64,000 nt of DNA, from contig NZ_JADBEE010000002.1 of assembly GCF_014874065.1 (NCBI RefSeq), positions 62,001 to 126,000 on the forward strand. The letters run 5' to 3'. Source of the stretch: Nesterenkonia halotolerans. GTDB lineage: Bacteria > Actinomycetota > Actinomycetes > Actinomycetales > Micrococcaceae. Of this stretch, positions 8,046 to 16,508 are shown one piece after another. The notes below the pieces were generated by a model, which was not told where the DNA came from, ran no database searches, and was given only the letters and a program-made list of their open reading frames with translations. Position numbers and translations under genes: made by a program. Position 1 is the stretch's first letter; every line of letters begins with the position of its first letter.

Positions 8046-8798
8046 GTGGAAACCCTGATCCCTGCCGCCGTCGTCGGCCTCGTCCTGCTCGCCGCCGTGA
8101 TCCAGCGTCTGGTGGGGCTCGGCTTCGGCATGGTGATGGCGCCGTTCCTGGTGGTGCTCATCGGCGCCCACGAGGGCGTGATGCTGGTGAACTTCCTGAG
8201 CATCTTCGCGCCCATGCTGGTGCTGCCGCGTATCTGGGGTGACATCGAGTGGCGCAAGGTGCTCTGGGTGGGCCTGCCGGCGCTGGCGATCATGCCGCTG
8301 GCGGCCTGGGTCTCGGTGAACTCTCCCTCGGGGCCGCTCTATGTGGTCGTGGCGACCCTGGTGATTCTCGGACTGATCACCTCGATGCTGCTGAGCCGCA
8401 TCACCTTCGAGGCCGATGGGCCGACGACGCGCCTGATCGCCGGCGTGGGGGCTGGAGCAGGCACCGTCATCGCCGGGGTCGGAGGCCCCGCGATGACCAT
8501 CTATGCCGTCGTGGCGCGCTGGCCGATCATGGCCATGATCGCCACGCTGCAGCCGATCTGGATCCTGCTGTCCATGGGGTCCTTCGGGATCAAATGGGCG
8601 TTCGACGACGGCGCCCTGCCGGGCCTGCCGATCTGGGCGTGGGCGGGGTCCGTGGCGGCGATCATCGCTGGCATCTTCATCGGAGAATGGCTGCAGCGGC
8701 GCATCGACGAGGCGCTGGTCCGCCGGCTCGTGCTGATCCTGGCGTTCATCGGGTCGATCATGGCGCTGATCACCGGACTGCGACTCATCTTCGGCTGA
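8046..8798 (+). CDS. Sulfite exporter TauE/SafE family membrane protein
   Basis: This 250-residue protein has about seven to eight hydrophobic segments and the two repeated family halves, with the N-terminal RLVGLGFGMVMAPFLV and the second-half GAGAGTVIAGVGGPAMTIY glycine-rich motifs. The family moves sulfite, sulfoacetate or other organosulfur anions across the membrane; the substrate here is unknown. It stands alone, divergent from the glycosyltransferase and upstream of perM. GTG 8046 is preceded by TAAGGT at leaderless spacing and by no SD. Confidence 0.87.
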   Translation: METLIPAAVVGLVLLAAVIQRLVGLGFGMVMAPFLVVLIGAHEGVMLVNFLSIFAPMLVLPRIWGDIEWRKVLWVGLPALAIMPLAAWVSVNSPSGPLYVVVATLVILGLITSMLLSRITFEADGPTTRLIAGVGAGAGTVIAGVGGPAMTIYAVVARWPIMAMIATLQPIWILLSMGSFGIKWAFDDGALPGLPIWAWAGSVAAIIAGIFIGEWLQRRIDEALVRRLVLILAFIGSIMALITGLRLIFG

Positions 8799-8847
8799 GG
8801 CCTGTTGTTCCCGCCGTTGTCCAGAACCTGCTGAGACCATAGGACCG

Positions 8848-10215
8848 ATGGCCACCACCGACACCAGACCCAGCAGTCAGGCGAGCCCTGCCGCAGACCC
8901 GTCCGAGCCAGCACGACGGCGCCGCTTCAGCCTGCCGACACCTCCGCTGTGGCTCGTGGGACTGGCCGAGGCGGTGCAGATTCTGCTCATCACGGCTGTG
9001 CTGGTGGGCCTGCCGGTGCTGGCCATGAGTCTCGCCGGCGGCTTCTCCGCGGTGGACATCGAATTCGTCCTGACCCTGGCGGCGCAGTCATGGCTGGTGC
9101 TCCACGGCACCCCCGTGGAACTGGTGCTCGCACTCGATCCCGGCGCCCTGGGCGGGGCGGTGGAGGTTCCAGAGGGCGGCTGGTTCCATCTGGTGCCGCT
9201 GGGCCTGACCCTGATCCCGATCTGGCTCGGGTGGCGTGCGGGCGCTCGGATCGCCCGCGGTTCCTACTCGGACCAGCTCTGGCAGGGGCTGCTGCCGCTG
9301 GCACTGGGCTACGGAGCCGGAGCTGCCGGCATCGCCTGGGTGGCGCAGTCCGAGACCTTCCAGGTGATGCCGTGGGTGGCGGCCCTGTGCGGCGTGCTGC
9401 TGATGAGTCTGGCCGCGCTCGCAGGCTGCTACGCGGAGGCGCGCAGCGCCGCGCGGATGATCGGCATGGACCTCGAGGCGCGGGTGGAGGAGCTCTCCCA
9501 GCAGCTGCGCTGGGCCGGCTCCTACGCCTGGGCCGCAGCGCGTGCCGGACTCGTCGGCTTCATCGCCGCCTGTGGACTGTCGGCGTTGCTGCTGGCGGCA
9601 CAGCTGGGGCTGAAGTGGATGGAGATCGCGAACGTCTATGAGCAGCTCAACCCCGGGCTCTTCGGCGTTCTCGGACTGACGCTGCTGCATCTGGGACTCG
9701 CCCCGAACCTGGTGCTGTGGGCGCTGTCCTACTCCACCGGTGCCGGCTTCTCGCTGGGCACCGGGACGTTGGTGTCCCCCTGGGGCACCGAGCTGGGCTC
9801 CGTACCGGCCGTGCCGGTGCTGGCTGCACTTCCGGGAGGAGCAGAGCCCTACGCGCTGGGGGTGCTCGCACTGCCGGTGCTGGCCGGCGTCGTCGCCGGA
9901 TGGTGGCTCATGCGGGAGGGGGAGAACCATCTGGACGACTGGTTCGCCCTGCGGATCTCCTGGCGCCCGCTCTCAGTCGGCCTCTCCACGCTCTCTCTGG
10001 GAGTGCTGACCGGCCTGGTGACGGCGCTGTTGGCGGTGGGCCCGCTGTGGCTCTCGCACATCTCGCTGGGGGTCGGGCGGATGACCGACATCGGGCCCCA
10101 TGCGCTGATCGGCGCAGGTCTGCTCGGAGCCTGGGTCGCGCTCGGTGCCGTGCTGGGCTACGGCATCTCGCTGGGTCTGCAGCGCGCCAGGCGGCGTACC
10201 GGACGGGTGAGCTGA
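8848..10215 (+). CDS. DUF6350 / PerM-like integral membrane protein
   Basis: A 455-residue polytopic membrane protein with a short disordered basic N-terminus (about 1-30) and roughly ten hydrophobic segments. The family (DUF6350) includes mycobacterial PerM, which is linked to cell division and stress persistence. The mycobacterial gene also neighbours purN, as here with purN 480 nt further on. Assignment rests on this context plus the overall hydrophobic pattern and the NPGLFGVLGLTLLHLGLAPN segment. No SD is seen before ATG 8848; GACCAT at 8835-8840 could be a weak -10 for a leaderless mRNA. Confidence 0.72.
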   Translation: MATTDTRPSSQASPAADPSEPARRRRFSLPTPPLWLVGLAEAVQILLITAVLVGLPVLAMSLAGGFSAVDIEFVLTLAAQSWLVLHGTPVELVLALDPGALGGAVEVPEGGWFHLVPLGLTLIPIWLGWRAGARIARGSYSDQLWQGLLPLALGYGAGAAGIAWVAQSETFQVMPWVAALCGVLLMSLAALAGCYAEARSAARMIGMDLEARVEELSQQLRWAGSYAWAAARAGLVGFIAACGLSALLLAAQLGLKWMEIANVYEQLNPGLFGVLGLTLLHLGLAPNLVLWALSYSTGAGFSLGTGTLVSPWGTELGSVPAVPVLAALPGGAEPYALGVLALPVLAGVVAGWWLMREGENHLDDWFALRISWRPLSVGLSTLSLGVLTGLVTALLAVGPLWLSHISLGVGRMTDIGPHALIGAGLLGAWVALGAVLGYGISLGLQRARRRTGRVS

Positions 10216-10219
10216 ACGC

Positions 10220-10645
10220 TCAGCGCCCGATGCCGGGCACCGAGTTGAGCATGCCGTCCTCATAGTCGAGCAGACAGCGGTTCATCGAGCGTTCGGTCAG
10301 CGCGCTGCTGCGGCACTCATCGAAGTCCTCGGTGGCCTCCCAGAAGATCGCCTGAGAGACCCCGGTGAACGCGAAGATCCCGCAGCACAGCAGCACGGCG
10401 ATCGCACTGATATGCATCAGCACCGGCAGACGTCGGCGCAGACATTGGACCAGCAGCACGATCGCTCCGGCGAGACCCGCGACGCCGGCCACCACCGCGA
10501 GCAGACGCCAGGGCAGCGGCAGCTGCAGGCCCAGGTAGCTCAGCAGCAGCGCAAGCACCAGCCATCCGGAGAAGCGTCCGTAGAAGCGGAGCGTGGTCTC
10601 GTCGAGATCCGTGGTGCGTGGCGTGGCGGGGGGAGTCGTGCTCAT
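10220..10645 (-). CDS. Small membrane protein of unknown function
   Basis: A 141-residue protein with three hydrophobic segments, at roughly 29-47, 50-67 and 77-98. A short C-terminal tail follows with two cysteines (DECRSS, NRCLLD) that could be outside the cell. I do not recognise a family. It lies between perM and purN on the opposite strand, and its stop is 4 nt from the perM stop. TAGGGT lies 8 nt upstream of ATG 10645, suggesting an almost leaderless transcript divergent from purN. Confidence 0.65.
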   Translation of the reverse strand: MSTTPPATPRTTDLDETTLRFYGRFSGWLVLALLLSYLGLQLPLPWRLLAVVAGVAGLAGAIVLLVQCLRRRLPVLMHISAIAVLLCCGIFAFTGVSQAIFWEATEDFDECRSSALTERSMNRCLLDYEDGMLNSVPGIGR

Positions 10646-10683
10646 GGATCACCACCCTATCCGGGTGCTGCGTGGACCCGAAG

Positions 10684-10689
10684 TAGGCT
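10684..10689 (+). promoter_or_regulatory. -10 box of leaderless purN
   Basis: TAGGCT lies 6 nt before ATG 10696. Confidence 0.5.
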
Positions 10690-10695
10690 GGGGGA

Positions 10696-11274
10696 ATGCG
10701 CATAGTGGTCCTGGTCTCCGGTTCGGGGACGAATCTTCAAGCCGTCATCGACGCCGTGCACGAGGGTCGTCTGGACCTCGAGATCGCCGCCGTGGGAACC
10801 GATGTTCCCGGGTGTGGGGGAGTGCAGCGTGCCGAGTCGGCAGGCATCCCCACCTTCGCGGTGCCGCTGACCAAGGGCGGGGACCGCTCCGCCTGGAACC
10901 GCGAACTCTGCGCGGCGGTGCAGCAGCACGGTCCCGACCTCGTGGTCTCCTCGGGATTCATGCGCATCCTCGGGGCTGAGTTTCTTCAGGGCGTGGGGGT
11001 GCCGATCATCAACACCCACCCTGCGCTGCTGCCGAGCTTTCCCGGTGCCCATGCAGTGCGCGATGCCCTGGCGCACGGGGTCCGGATCACTGGATGCACC
11101 GTGCACCAGGTCGACGCCGGGGTGGACACCGGCCCCATCATCGCCCAGGAGGCGGTGCAGGTGAGACCCGGGGATGACCAGGACTCGCTGCACGAACGCA
11201 TCAAGGCCGCGGAGCGGAGACTGCTGGTGCACACCCTGAGTGAGATCGCCGGGGGAACGCTCAGCGTGGGGTAG
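10696..11274 (+). CDS. purN: Phosphoribosylglycinamide formyltransferase
   Basis: PurN transfers formyl from 10-formyl-THF to GAR in step three of purine synthesis. The 192-residue length is normal. SGSGTNLQAV (8-17) binds the phosphate, and the catalytic set N106, H108 and D144 is present in INTHPALLPSF and VDAGVDTGP. The ATG follows TAGGCT by 6 nt. Its 3' end overlaps the convergent DUF4064 gene by 14 bp. purH is not adjacent in this window. Confidence 0.95.
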   Translation: MRIVVLVSGSGTNLQAVIDAVHEGRLDLEIAAVGTDVPGCGGVQRAESAGIPTFAVPLTKGGDRSAWNRELCAAVQQHGPDLVVSSGFMRILGAEFLQGVGVPIINTHPALLPSFPGAHAVRDALAHGVRITGCTVHQVDAGVDTGPIIAQEAVQVRPGDDQDSLHERIKAAERRLLVHTLSEIAGGTLSVG

Positions 11275-12247
11275 ATCCCCCATAGGGGTTGTCCCGCGGG
11301 TCCTGGTTCGGTGCGCCGGAATTCGCGTCCGGGTGGTGCGGACCCGGCTGGTACGGGCCCTGCTGATACGGATTCTGCTGGTCAGGATCGGAGTTGTAGG
11401 GACCTGGCTGGTACGGCGCCTGCTGGTCAGGACCGGGGTTGTACGGATCTGGCTGGTACGGGCCCTGCTGATACGGCCCCGCCTGGTACGGCGCCTGCTG
11501 GTAAGGATGCTGCTGAGGAGCGCCTGGCTGTCCCGGGCCGGAGCCATAGGGCCGCTGCTTCCAGGCCTTGCGGCTGCGGATGTAGTTGTTGCTGGCGGGC
11601 AGCCACAGGGCGACGATCGCCGCGAGGCTCAGCGCCGTGACGATCAGGTTGAGCGCTCCGAAGAAGATCAGAAAGACGCTGCCGGCGAGGAAGATCGTGG
11701 CCAGGATGCGGCCCACGTTGCCGGTCATGGTCCCCACGAAGGCGAACACCGCGTAGAGCACTGCCAGCACGATGCCGCCGAGCAGCACCATGACTCCCAC
11801 GACATAGAGCATGTCCTCCACGGTGACCTGCTCGGCCTCGGGGCCCTGCTGTGCCTGGGCCTCCTCGAACGCCTCTGTCCAGAAGGGACCGATGTCCGCA
11901 GGATTGATCGAGATGAAGTTCAGGAAGCTCATGATGCTCAGTGTCAGTGCGGCCGCGCCGGCCAGCAGCATGAGCACCAGGGCGAGGATCATCGTCATCG
12001 GTCGCTTCGGCTTCTGGGCCGGGGCGGGCTGACCACCGGGGTGCGCCATCCCCGAACCGGACTGCTGCACGGAGTACCCGGCAGGCGCAGCTGGGTAATG
12101 GGCCGCAGGGTTCTGAGGCTGACCATAGGTGGTCTGCGAAGTGTCTGGCTGCGGCTGGGGGTGGTGTCCCGGCTCTCCGGGCGCTGGATTGCGCTGGCCC
12201 CAGCGCGGCTGCTCCGGCGGGTGGTTTCCCTCGGGGGTGCTGCTCAT
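11261..12247 (-). CDS. DUF4064-like membrane protein with Tyr/Gln/Pro repeat tail
   Basis: The start is set at ATG 12247 because GGAGG/AGGGA precedes it; the longer frame from 12286 has no better site. The 328-residue product has a Pro/Gln-rich N-terminus, four hydrophobic segments in the middle resembling DUF4064 proteins, and a C-terminal tail of repeated YQxGPYQ and PYNxxPDQQ units. The tail is probably disordered and cytoplasmic. Function is unknown. It converges with purN, overlapping by 14 bp, and is divergent from the histidine phosphatase gene. Confidence 0.7.
   Translation of the reverse strand: MSSTPEGNHPPEQPRWGQRNPAPGEPGHHPQPQPDTSQTTYGQPQNPAAHYPAAPAGYSVQQSGSGMAHPGGQPAPAQKPKRPMTMILALVLMLLAGAAALTLSIMSFLNFISINPADIGPFWTEAFEEAQAQQGPEAEQVTVEDMLYVVGVMVLLGGIVLAVLYAVFAFVGTMTGNVGRILATIFLAGSVFLIFFGALNLIVTALSLAAIVALWLPASNNYIRSRKAWKQRPYGSGPGQPGAPQQHPYQQAPYQAGPYQQGPYQPDPYNPGPDQQAPYQPGPYNSDPDQQNPYQQGPYQPGPHHPDANSGAPNQDPRDNPYGGSTPR
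11346..11476. repeat. Coding tandem repeats, including a 26-bp exact duplication
   Basis: An identical 26-bp segment occurs at 11346-11371 and 11451-11476, within a longer run of degenerate TGGTACGG/TGCTGGTCAGG units (about 11340-11510). It encodes the Tyr/Gln/Pro tail of the DUF4064-like protein and could vary in copy number between strains. Confidence 0.75.
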
Positions 12248-12428
12248 GAAAGTTCCCTCCTCCGCGACCGAGCCGACGGAACACATGGACTGTGCTCCGC
12301 AGGTTCGGACGCTGCCGGTCTGATCTCAGCCCTACTGTATCGGCGTCACCTGGCCCACCACACCGTGCACGTCTCGCCCCCGGTGACACAGGACACGTCA
12401 GGAGTGGGGATCAGCGGTGAAACTCTGC

Positions 12429-12434
12429 AAGACT
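12429..12434 (+). promoter_or_regulatory. Possible -10 box of leaderless histidine phosphatase gene
   Basis: AAGACT, one base from the recurrent TAGACT, lies 7 nt before ATG 12442. Confidence 0.35.
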
Positions 12435-12441
12435 GAGAACT

Positions 12442-13143
12442 ATGCAACGTCGGGACACGAAGGATCTACGCAGGTCGGCACAGTCGGTCTCCACCGTGCA
12501 TCTGGTACGCCACGGGGAAGTCCACAACCCGCAGAGAGTCCTCTACGGGCGCCTCCCCGGGTTCGGGCTCTCCGATCTCGGGCACCAGATGGCTCAGGGC
12601 ATCGCCGAACACTTCCACGACCGAGCCGAGGCCGGTCGGCCGGTGCACCTGCTGGCCGCCTCGCCGCTGCAGCGTGCCCAGGAGACGGTGGCCCCCATCG
12701 CCGAACGGCTGGGGCTTCCGGTCACCGTGGAGGAGCGGGTGCTCGAGGCCGAGAACGCCTTCGAGGGACTCTCCGAGGTCAAGCGCCAGCTGCGAAACCC
12801 TCGCTGGTGGCCGCTGCTGGTCAATCCCATGCGACCCTCCTGGGGTGAACCCTATAAATCCCAGGTCAGCCGAGTGCTCGCAGCAGTCAAAGACCTCTCA
12901 GACCAGGCCGTTGCGGCTCACGGAGAAGGCGCTGAGGTGGTGATCGTCGCCCACCAGCTGCCCATCTGGGTGACCCGGCTCTGGGCCGAGGACCGTCCGC
13001 TCTGGCACGACCCGCGGGACCGCGAATGTTCACTGACCTCCGTGACCTCGCTGCACCTGGGGCACGACGGGGTGGAGTCGGTGAGTTACGCCGAGCCGAA
13101 TCGGGAGCTGCTCAAGGATGCGGCCAACCTTCCCGGAGCCTGA
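12442..13143 (+). CDS. Histidine phosphatase family (phosphoglycerate-mutase-like) protein
   Basis: The 233-residue protein has the RHG signature at 23-25 (VHLVRHGEVHNP), SPLQRAQETVAPIAE as the second active-site segment, and a later histidine in VVIVAHQLPIW. These give the usual phosphohistidine pocket of branch-1 phosphatases. The likely role is a small-molecule phosphatase rather than glycolytic mutase. It sits just upstream of the cytochrome c maturation operon, but a clear promoter lies between them (13192-13220), so it is not necessarily part of that unit. Confidence 0.85.
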   Translation: MQRRDTKDLRRSAQSVSTVHLVRHGEVHNPQRVLYGRLPGFGLSDLGHQMAQGIAEHFHDRAEAGRPVHLLAASPLQRAQETVAPIAERLGLPVTVEERVLEAENAFEGLSEVKRQLRNPRWWPLLVNPMRPSWGEPYKSQVSRVLAAVKDLSDQAVAAHGEGAEVVIVAHQLPIWVTRLWAEDRPLWHDPRDRECSLTSVTSLHLGHDGVESVSYAEPNRELLKDAANLPGA

Positions 13144-13191
13144 TCCGCAGCGTCGACCCTCAGGGTGAGTCGCTGACTCGATGACTTCTGC

Positions 13192-13220
13192 TTCGCAGGC
13201 AGTTCTACGGACTGTAGAAT
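13192..13220 (+). promoter_or_regulatory. Promoter of the cytochrome c maturation operon with overlapping inverted-repeat operator
   Basis: -35 TTCGCA (13192-13197), a 17-nt spacer and -10 TAGAAT (13215-13220) form a good promoter. An inverted repeat, TTCTAC (13203-13208), 5 nt, GTAGAA (13214-13219), overlaps the spacer and -10. Its shape resembles BlaI/CopY-type operators (TAC-A-nn-T-GTA). The regulator is not in the window. Confidence 0.6.
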
Positions 13221-13270
13221 TGGTTCTCGGCTGACCCTGGCTCCCTCTTCAGATCTGGACACCGCAGCGC

Positions 13271-13978
13271 ATGACCGTCTCCGTTGATCGACCCGCACAG
13301 ACCCCGCGCCTCCGTACGCTGGCTGCGGTGGCGCTTGCCTCCGCCCTGGCGCTGACCGGGTGCAGCTCCGGCAATGATCAGCTGGCCCAGCGCGCCCAGA
13401 ACGACGGCACCAACTACGTGGCCGGTGACGGCTCCGTGCAGGAGATCGCGCCCGCGGAACGAGGCGAGCCTGTGGAGTTCGAATCCACCCTCTTCGACGG
13501 CTCTGAGGTCAGCGCGGCGAGCTGGGAGGGAGAGGTCACCGTGATCAACTTCTGGTACGCCGCCTGTGCCCCCTGCCGCGTCGAGGCGCCCGACCTGGCC
13601 GAGCTCCACGAGGAGTTCAGCCCGGAGGGCGTGCAGTTCTTCGGAGTGAACACCCGTGACACCCAGCCCACGGCGGAGGCCTTCGAGCGCAACTTCGGCA
13701 TCGAGTACCCCTCGATAGAGGACCGCGACGGTGACGTCATGCTCGCCATGACCGACTATGTGCCACCCTCGGCGGTGCCCACCACCCTGGTGCTGGACAA
13801 GCAGGGCCGGGTGTCGTCCCGCATCCTCGGCGTCGCGGAGCCCGGGACGCTCAGCGCGCTGATCAGCACGGCGCTCGAGGAGGAGAGCAGCGCCGGGGGC
13901 AACGATGGTGACACCGACGACGCCGCAGCCTCCGCCGGCGACTCTTCTGCCGCCCTGGGGTCGGCAGCGTCTCGATGA
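13271..13978 (+). CDS. TlpA/ResA-like thiol-disulfide oxidoreductase lipoprotein
   Basis: This 235-residue secreted lipoprotein has a signal peptide with lipobox LTGC (28-31). Its thioredoxin-fold active site is C99-A-P-C102 in NFWYAACAPCR. It should reduce apocytochrome c CXXCH thiols outside the membrane before haem ligation, fed by CcdA. The C-terminal tail (about 205-235) is Glu/Asp/Ala/Ser-rich and likely disordered. It is the first gene of the four-gene operon and overlaps ccdA by 4 nt (ATGA). No strong SD is seen, though the predicted leader is about 44 nt. Confidence 0.9.
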   Translation: MTVSVDRPAQTPRLRTLAAVALASALALTGCSSGNDQLAQRAQNDGTNYVAGDGSVQEIAPAERGEPVEFESTLFDGSEVSAASWEGEVTVINFWYAACAPCRVEAPDLAELHEEFSPEGVQFFGVNTRDTQPTAEAFERNFGIEYPSIEDRDGDVMLAMTDYVPPSAVPTTLVLDKQGRVSSRILGVAEPGTLSALISTALEEESSAGGNDGDTDDAAASAGDSSAALGSAASR

Positions 13979-14766
13979 ACGTCGCATCCCAGGTGGTGCC
14001 GCTGCTCAGCGCTGCCGATAATCGCTTCGCCGAGATCGTCTTTGACGGTTCGCTGCTGATCTCCGCGCCGGTGGCGCTGCTCGCTGGGCTGGTCTCCTTC
14101 CTCTCACCCTGCGTGCTGCCCCTGGTGCCCGGGTACCTGGGGTATGTGACCGGACTGTCCGGAGTGGAGCTGCATGAGCGGCGAAAGTCTCGGATGGTGC
14201 TGGGCGCCTCCCTCTTCGTGCTCGGCTTCTCGGTGGTCTTCGTCCTGATCGGAGTCGTCTTCTCCCAGGCCATGGTCTGGCTGCGGGTGGAGGGCGGCTG
14301 GCTGACCCAGGTGCTGGGCGCCGTCGTCGTCGTCATGGGGCTGGTCTTCATGGGAGCCTTCAGCTTCTTCCAGCGCGAGCGCAAGCTGGAACGCCGACCC
14401 CCGGACGGGCTGCTCGGCGCTCCGCTGCTGGGTGCGACCTTCGGCATCGGCTGGGCGCCCTGCATCGGGCCGACCCTGGCCGCCGTGCTGGCGCTCGCGA
14501 CACCGATGGGGGGAGACCCCGCCCGCGGCGTCTTCCTGATGTCCATCTACTGCCTGGGACTCGGGATCCCGTTCATCCTGATCAGCATGGGGCTCAAGCG
14601 CGGGATGACCGCGCTGCGCTTCTTCACCCGACACAAGGTCGCGGTGATGCGAGTGGGTGGCGCCGTGCTGATCCTGGTCGGGCTGCTGATGCTCTCCGGC
14701 ATCTGGAACACCTGGGTCTATGCTCTGCAGGACTGGTTCGCCAACGACGTGAGGCTGCCCATCTGA
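13975..14766 (+). CDS. ccdA: Cytochrome c biogenesis protein CcdA
   Basis: This 263-residue membrane protein carries electrons from cytoplasmic thioredoxin to the extracytoplasmic TlpA-like protein. It has six hydrophobic segments and the two paired redox cysteines in SFLSPCVLPLVPGY and IGWAPCIGPTLAAV. It is translationally coupled on both sides: ATGA overlap with the TlpA gene and TGATG overlap with resB. Confidence 0.93.
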   Translation: MNVASQVVPLLSAADNRFAEIVFDGSLLISAPVALLAGLVSFLSPCVLPLVPGYLGYVTGLSGVELHERRKSRMVLGASLFVLGFSVVFVLIGVVFSQAMVWLRVEGGWLTQVLGAVVVVMGLVFMGAFSFFQRERKLERRPPDGLLGAPLLGATFGIGWAPCIGPTLAAVLALATPMGGDPARGVFLMSIYCLGLGIPFILISMGLKRGMTALRFFTRHKVAVMRVGGAVLILVGLLMLSGIWNTWVYALQDWFANDVRLPI

Positions 14767-16508
14767 TGGCCGAAAAACGCGAAAACACCTATCTGCCCGA
14801 CGGGCACCGCGACGCCCCCGAGGCGACGAGCTCCACGGGTGCACCTGCGGGGTCCTCGCGTGCCGAGGTGACCCCGCCGGCGCTTGGCGTCAAGGGCATG
14901 CTCCGCTGGGCCTGGACCCAGCTGACCTCCATGCGCACAGCCCTGATGCTGCTGCTGCTGCTCGCAGTGGCCGCCGTGCCCGGTTCGCTCTTCCCGCAGC
15001 GGGTCCAGGACCCCTTCTCTGTGGACGCCTGGATCGAGGACAACCCCGGGGTCGGGGAGGTCCTGGACTTCCTGCAGTTCTTCGATGTCTATTCCTCGGT
15101 CTGGTTCTCCGCGATCTACCTGCTGCTGTTCATCTCGCTGATCGGCTGCATCCTGCCGCGCACGAAGAAGCACTGGCAGCTGATGACCTCACCGCCGCCG
15201 CGCACCCCGCGCAGGCTGGAGCGGCTCCCGGAGTTCGGCGCGCTGGAGCTGCAGTCGGCTGCCGCCGGCGACGCGGAGGACGGGCCGAACGCGCAGCAGG
15301 CCCTGCAGGACGCGGCCGGGATCCTCAAGGCACGGCGCTACCGGGTGGAGATCCGCGAAGCGTCGGCGGCCGAAGGTGCCGACACGACCGGCGCTGGAGG
15401 TTCGACCGGCTCGGCGGGTTCCGTGGGAGCCGAGCGCGGCTACCTCAAGGAATCGGGAAACCTGGTCTTCCACGTGGCGCTGGTCGGCGTGCTGATCTGT
15501 GTGGCCGCGGGCTCCATGTTCAGCTACCGGGGGCAGAAGATCCTGGTGGAGGACGAGGGCTTCGTCAATGCGCTGGTCGCCTATGACAGCTTCCACCCGG
15601 GCGCCTACTTCAGTGAGGACCAGCTCCAGCCGTTCTCGGTCCAGCTCGACGACTTCGAGCGGGTCTTTGACCGGGAGTCCGCCACCAGCTTCGGTCAGCC
15701 CCTCGATTTCACCGCAGATGTCACCACACAGCTCGGTCCGGACGGGGAGCCGCAGTCCGAGGAGCTGAAGGTGAACCAGCCGCTGACCCTCGACGATGCC
15801 CGGGTGTTCCTGGTGGGCAATGGGTACGCCCCGGAGATCACCGTGCGAGACGGAGAGGGCGACGTCGCCTTCTCCGGACCCGTGGTCACCCGTCCGGATG
15901 ACGAGGTCTACACCTCCATGGCAGTGATCAAGGCCCCGGACGCCCAGCCCGAACAGCTCGGCTTCGTCGGACTGCTGCTGCCCACCGCCCAGGACACCGG
16001 TGAGGGGCTTGCAGTCTCGGTCGATCCCGAACTGGGCAACCCCCAGTTGCAGCTGAACTCCTACTACGGGGACCTCGGCCTGGACGCGGGCAACCCGCAG
16101 AACGTCTACGTCCTGGACACCGAAGGGCTCGAGGTGCTCAACTCTCGCGACGAGGAAGCCGGCGGCATCGTGCTCTCAGAAGGGGAGACCTACGAACTCC
16201 CCGAGGGGATGGGGTCGATCAGCTTCGACGGAGTCCGGGACTATGTCGCCATCGACGTCCACTACAACCCGGCGCAGCAGGGAGTCCTGTTCTTCGCGCT
16301 GACCGCTCTCACCGGCCTCATCCTTTCGCTGTTCCTGCGCCGTCGGCGCGCCTGGGTGACCGTGGAGACGACCCCGGCAGGCCGCACCCTGGTGCGCTAC
16401 GGCCTGCTTGCCCGCGGCGAGGACTTCCGGCTGCGGGATGAGAACATTGCCCTACGTGCCCAGTTCGAGAAGAAGTGGCCAGTGCGGGCCCCAGAGGAGG
16501 ATTCCTGA
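14766..16508 (+). CDS. resB: Cytochrome c biogenesis protein ResB (Ccs1)
   Basis: ResB works with CcsB as the System II haem export and cytochrome c ligation complex. The 580-residue protein has an N-terminal disordered tail, three early membrane segments, a large extracytoplasmic domain (about 275-490) and a final membrane segment near 500-520 ending in FLRRRRAW. A Gly/Ser-rich insertion (about 200-220) lies before the third segment. The start overlaps the ccdA stop (TGATG). Confidence 0.92.
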   Translation: MAEKRENTYLPDGHRDAPEATSSTGAPAGSSRAEVTPPALGVKGMLRWAWTQLTSMRTALMLLLLLAVAAVPGSLFPQRVQDPFSVDAWIEDNPGVGEVLDFLQFFDVYSSVWFSAIYLLLFISLIGCILPRTKKHWQLMTSPPPRTPRRLERLPEFGALELQSAAAGDAEDGPNAQQALQDAAGILKARRYRVEIREASAAEGADTTGAGGSTGSAGSVGAERGYLKESGNLVFHVALVGVLICVAAGSMFSYRGQKILVEDEGFVNALVAYDSFHPGAYFSEDQLQPFSVQLDDFERVFDRESATSFGQPLDFTADVTTQLGPDGEPQSEELKVNQPLTLDDARVFLVGNGYAPEITVRDGEGDVAFSGPVVTRPDDEVYTSMAVIKAPDAQPEQLGFVGLLLPTAQDTGEGLAVSVDPELGNPQLQLNSYYGDLGLDAGNPQNVYVLDTEGLEVLNSRDEEAGGIVLSEGETYELPEGMGSISFDGVRDYVAIDVHYNPAQQGVLFFALTALTGLILSLFLRRRRAWVTVETTPAGRTLVRYGLLARGEDFRLRDENIALRAQFEKKWPVRAPEEDS

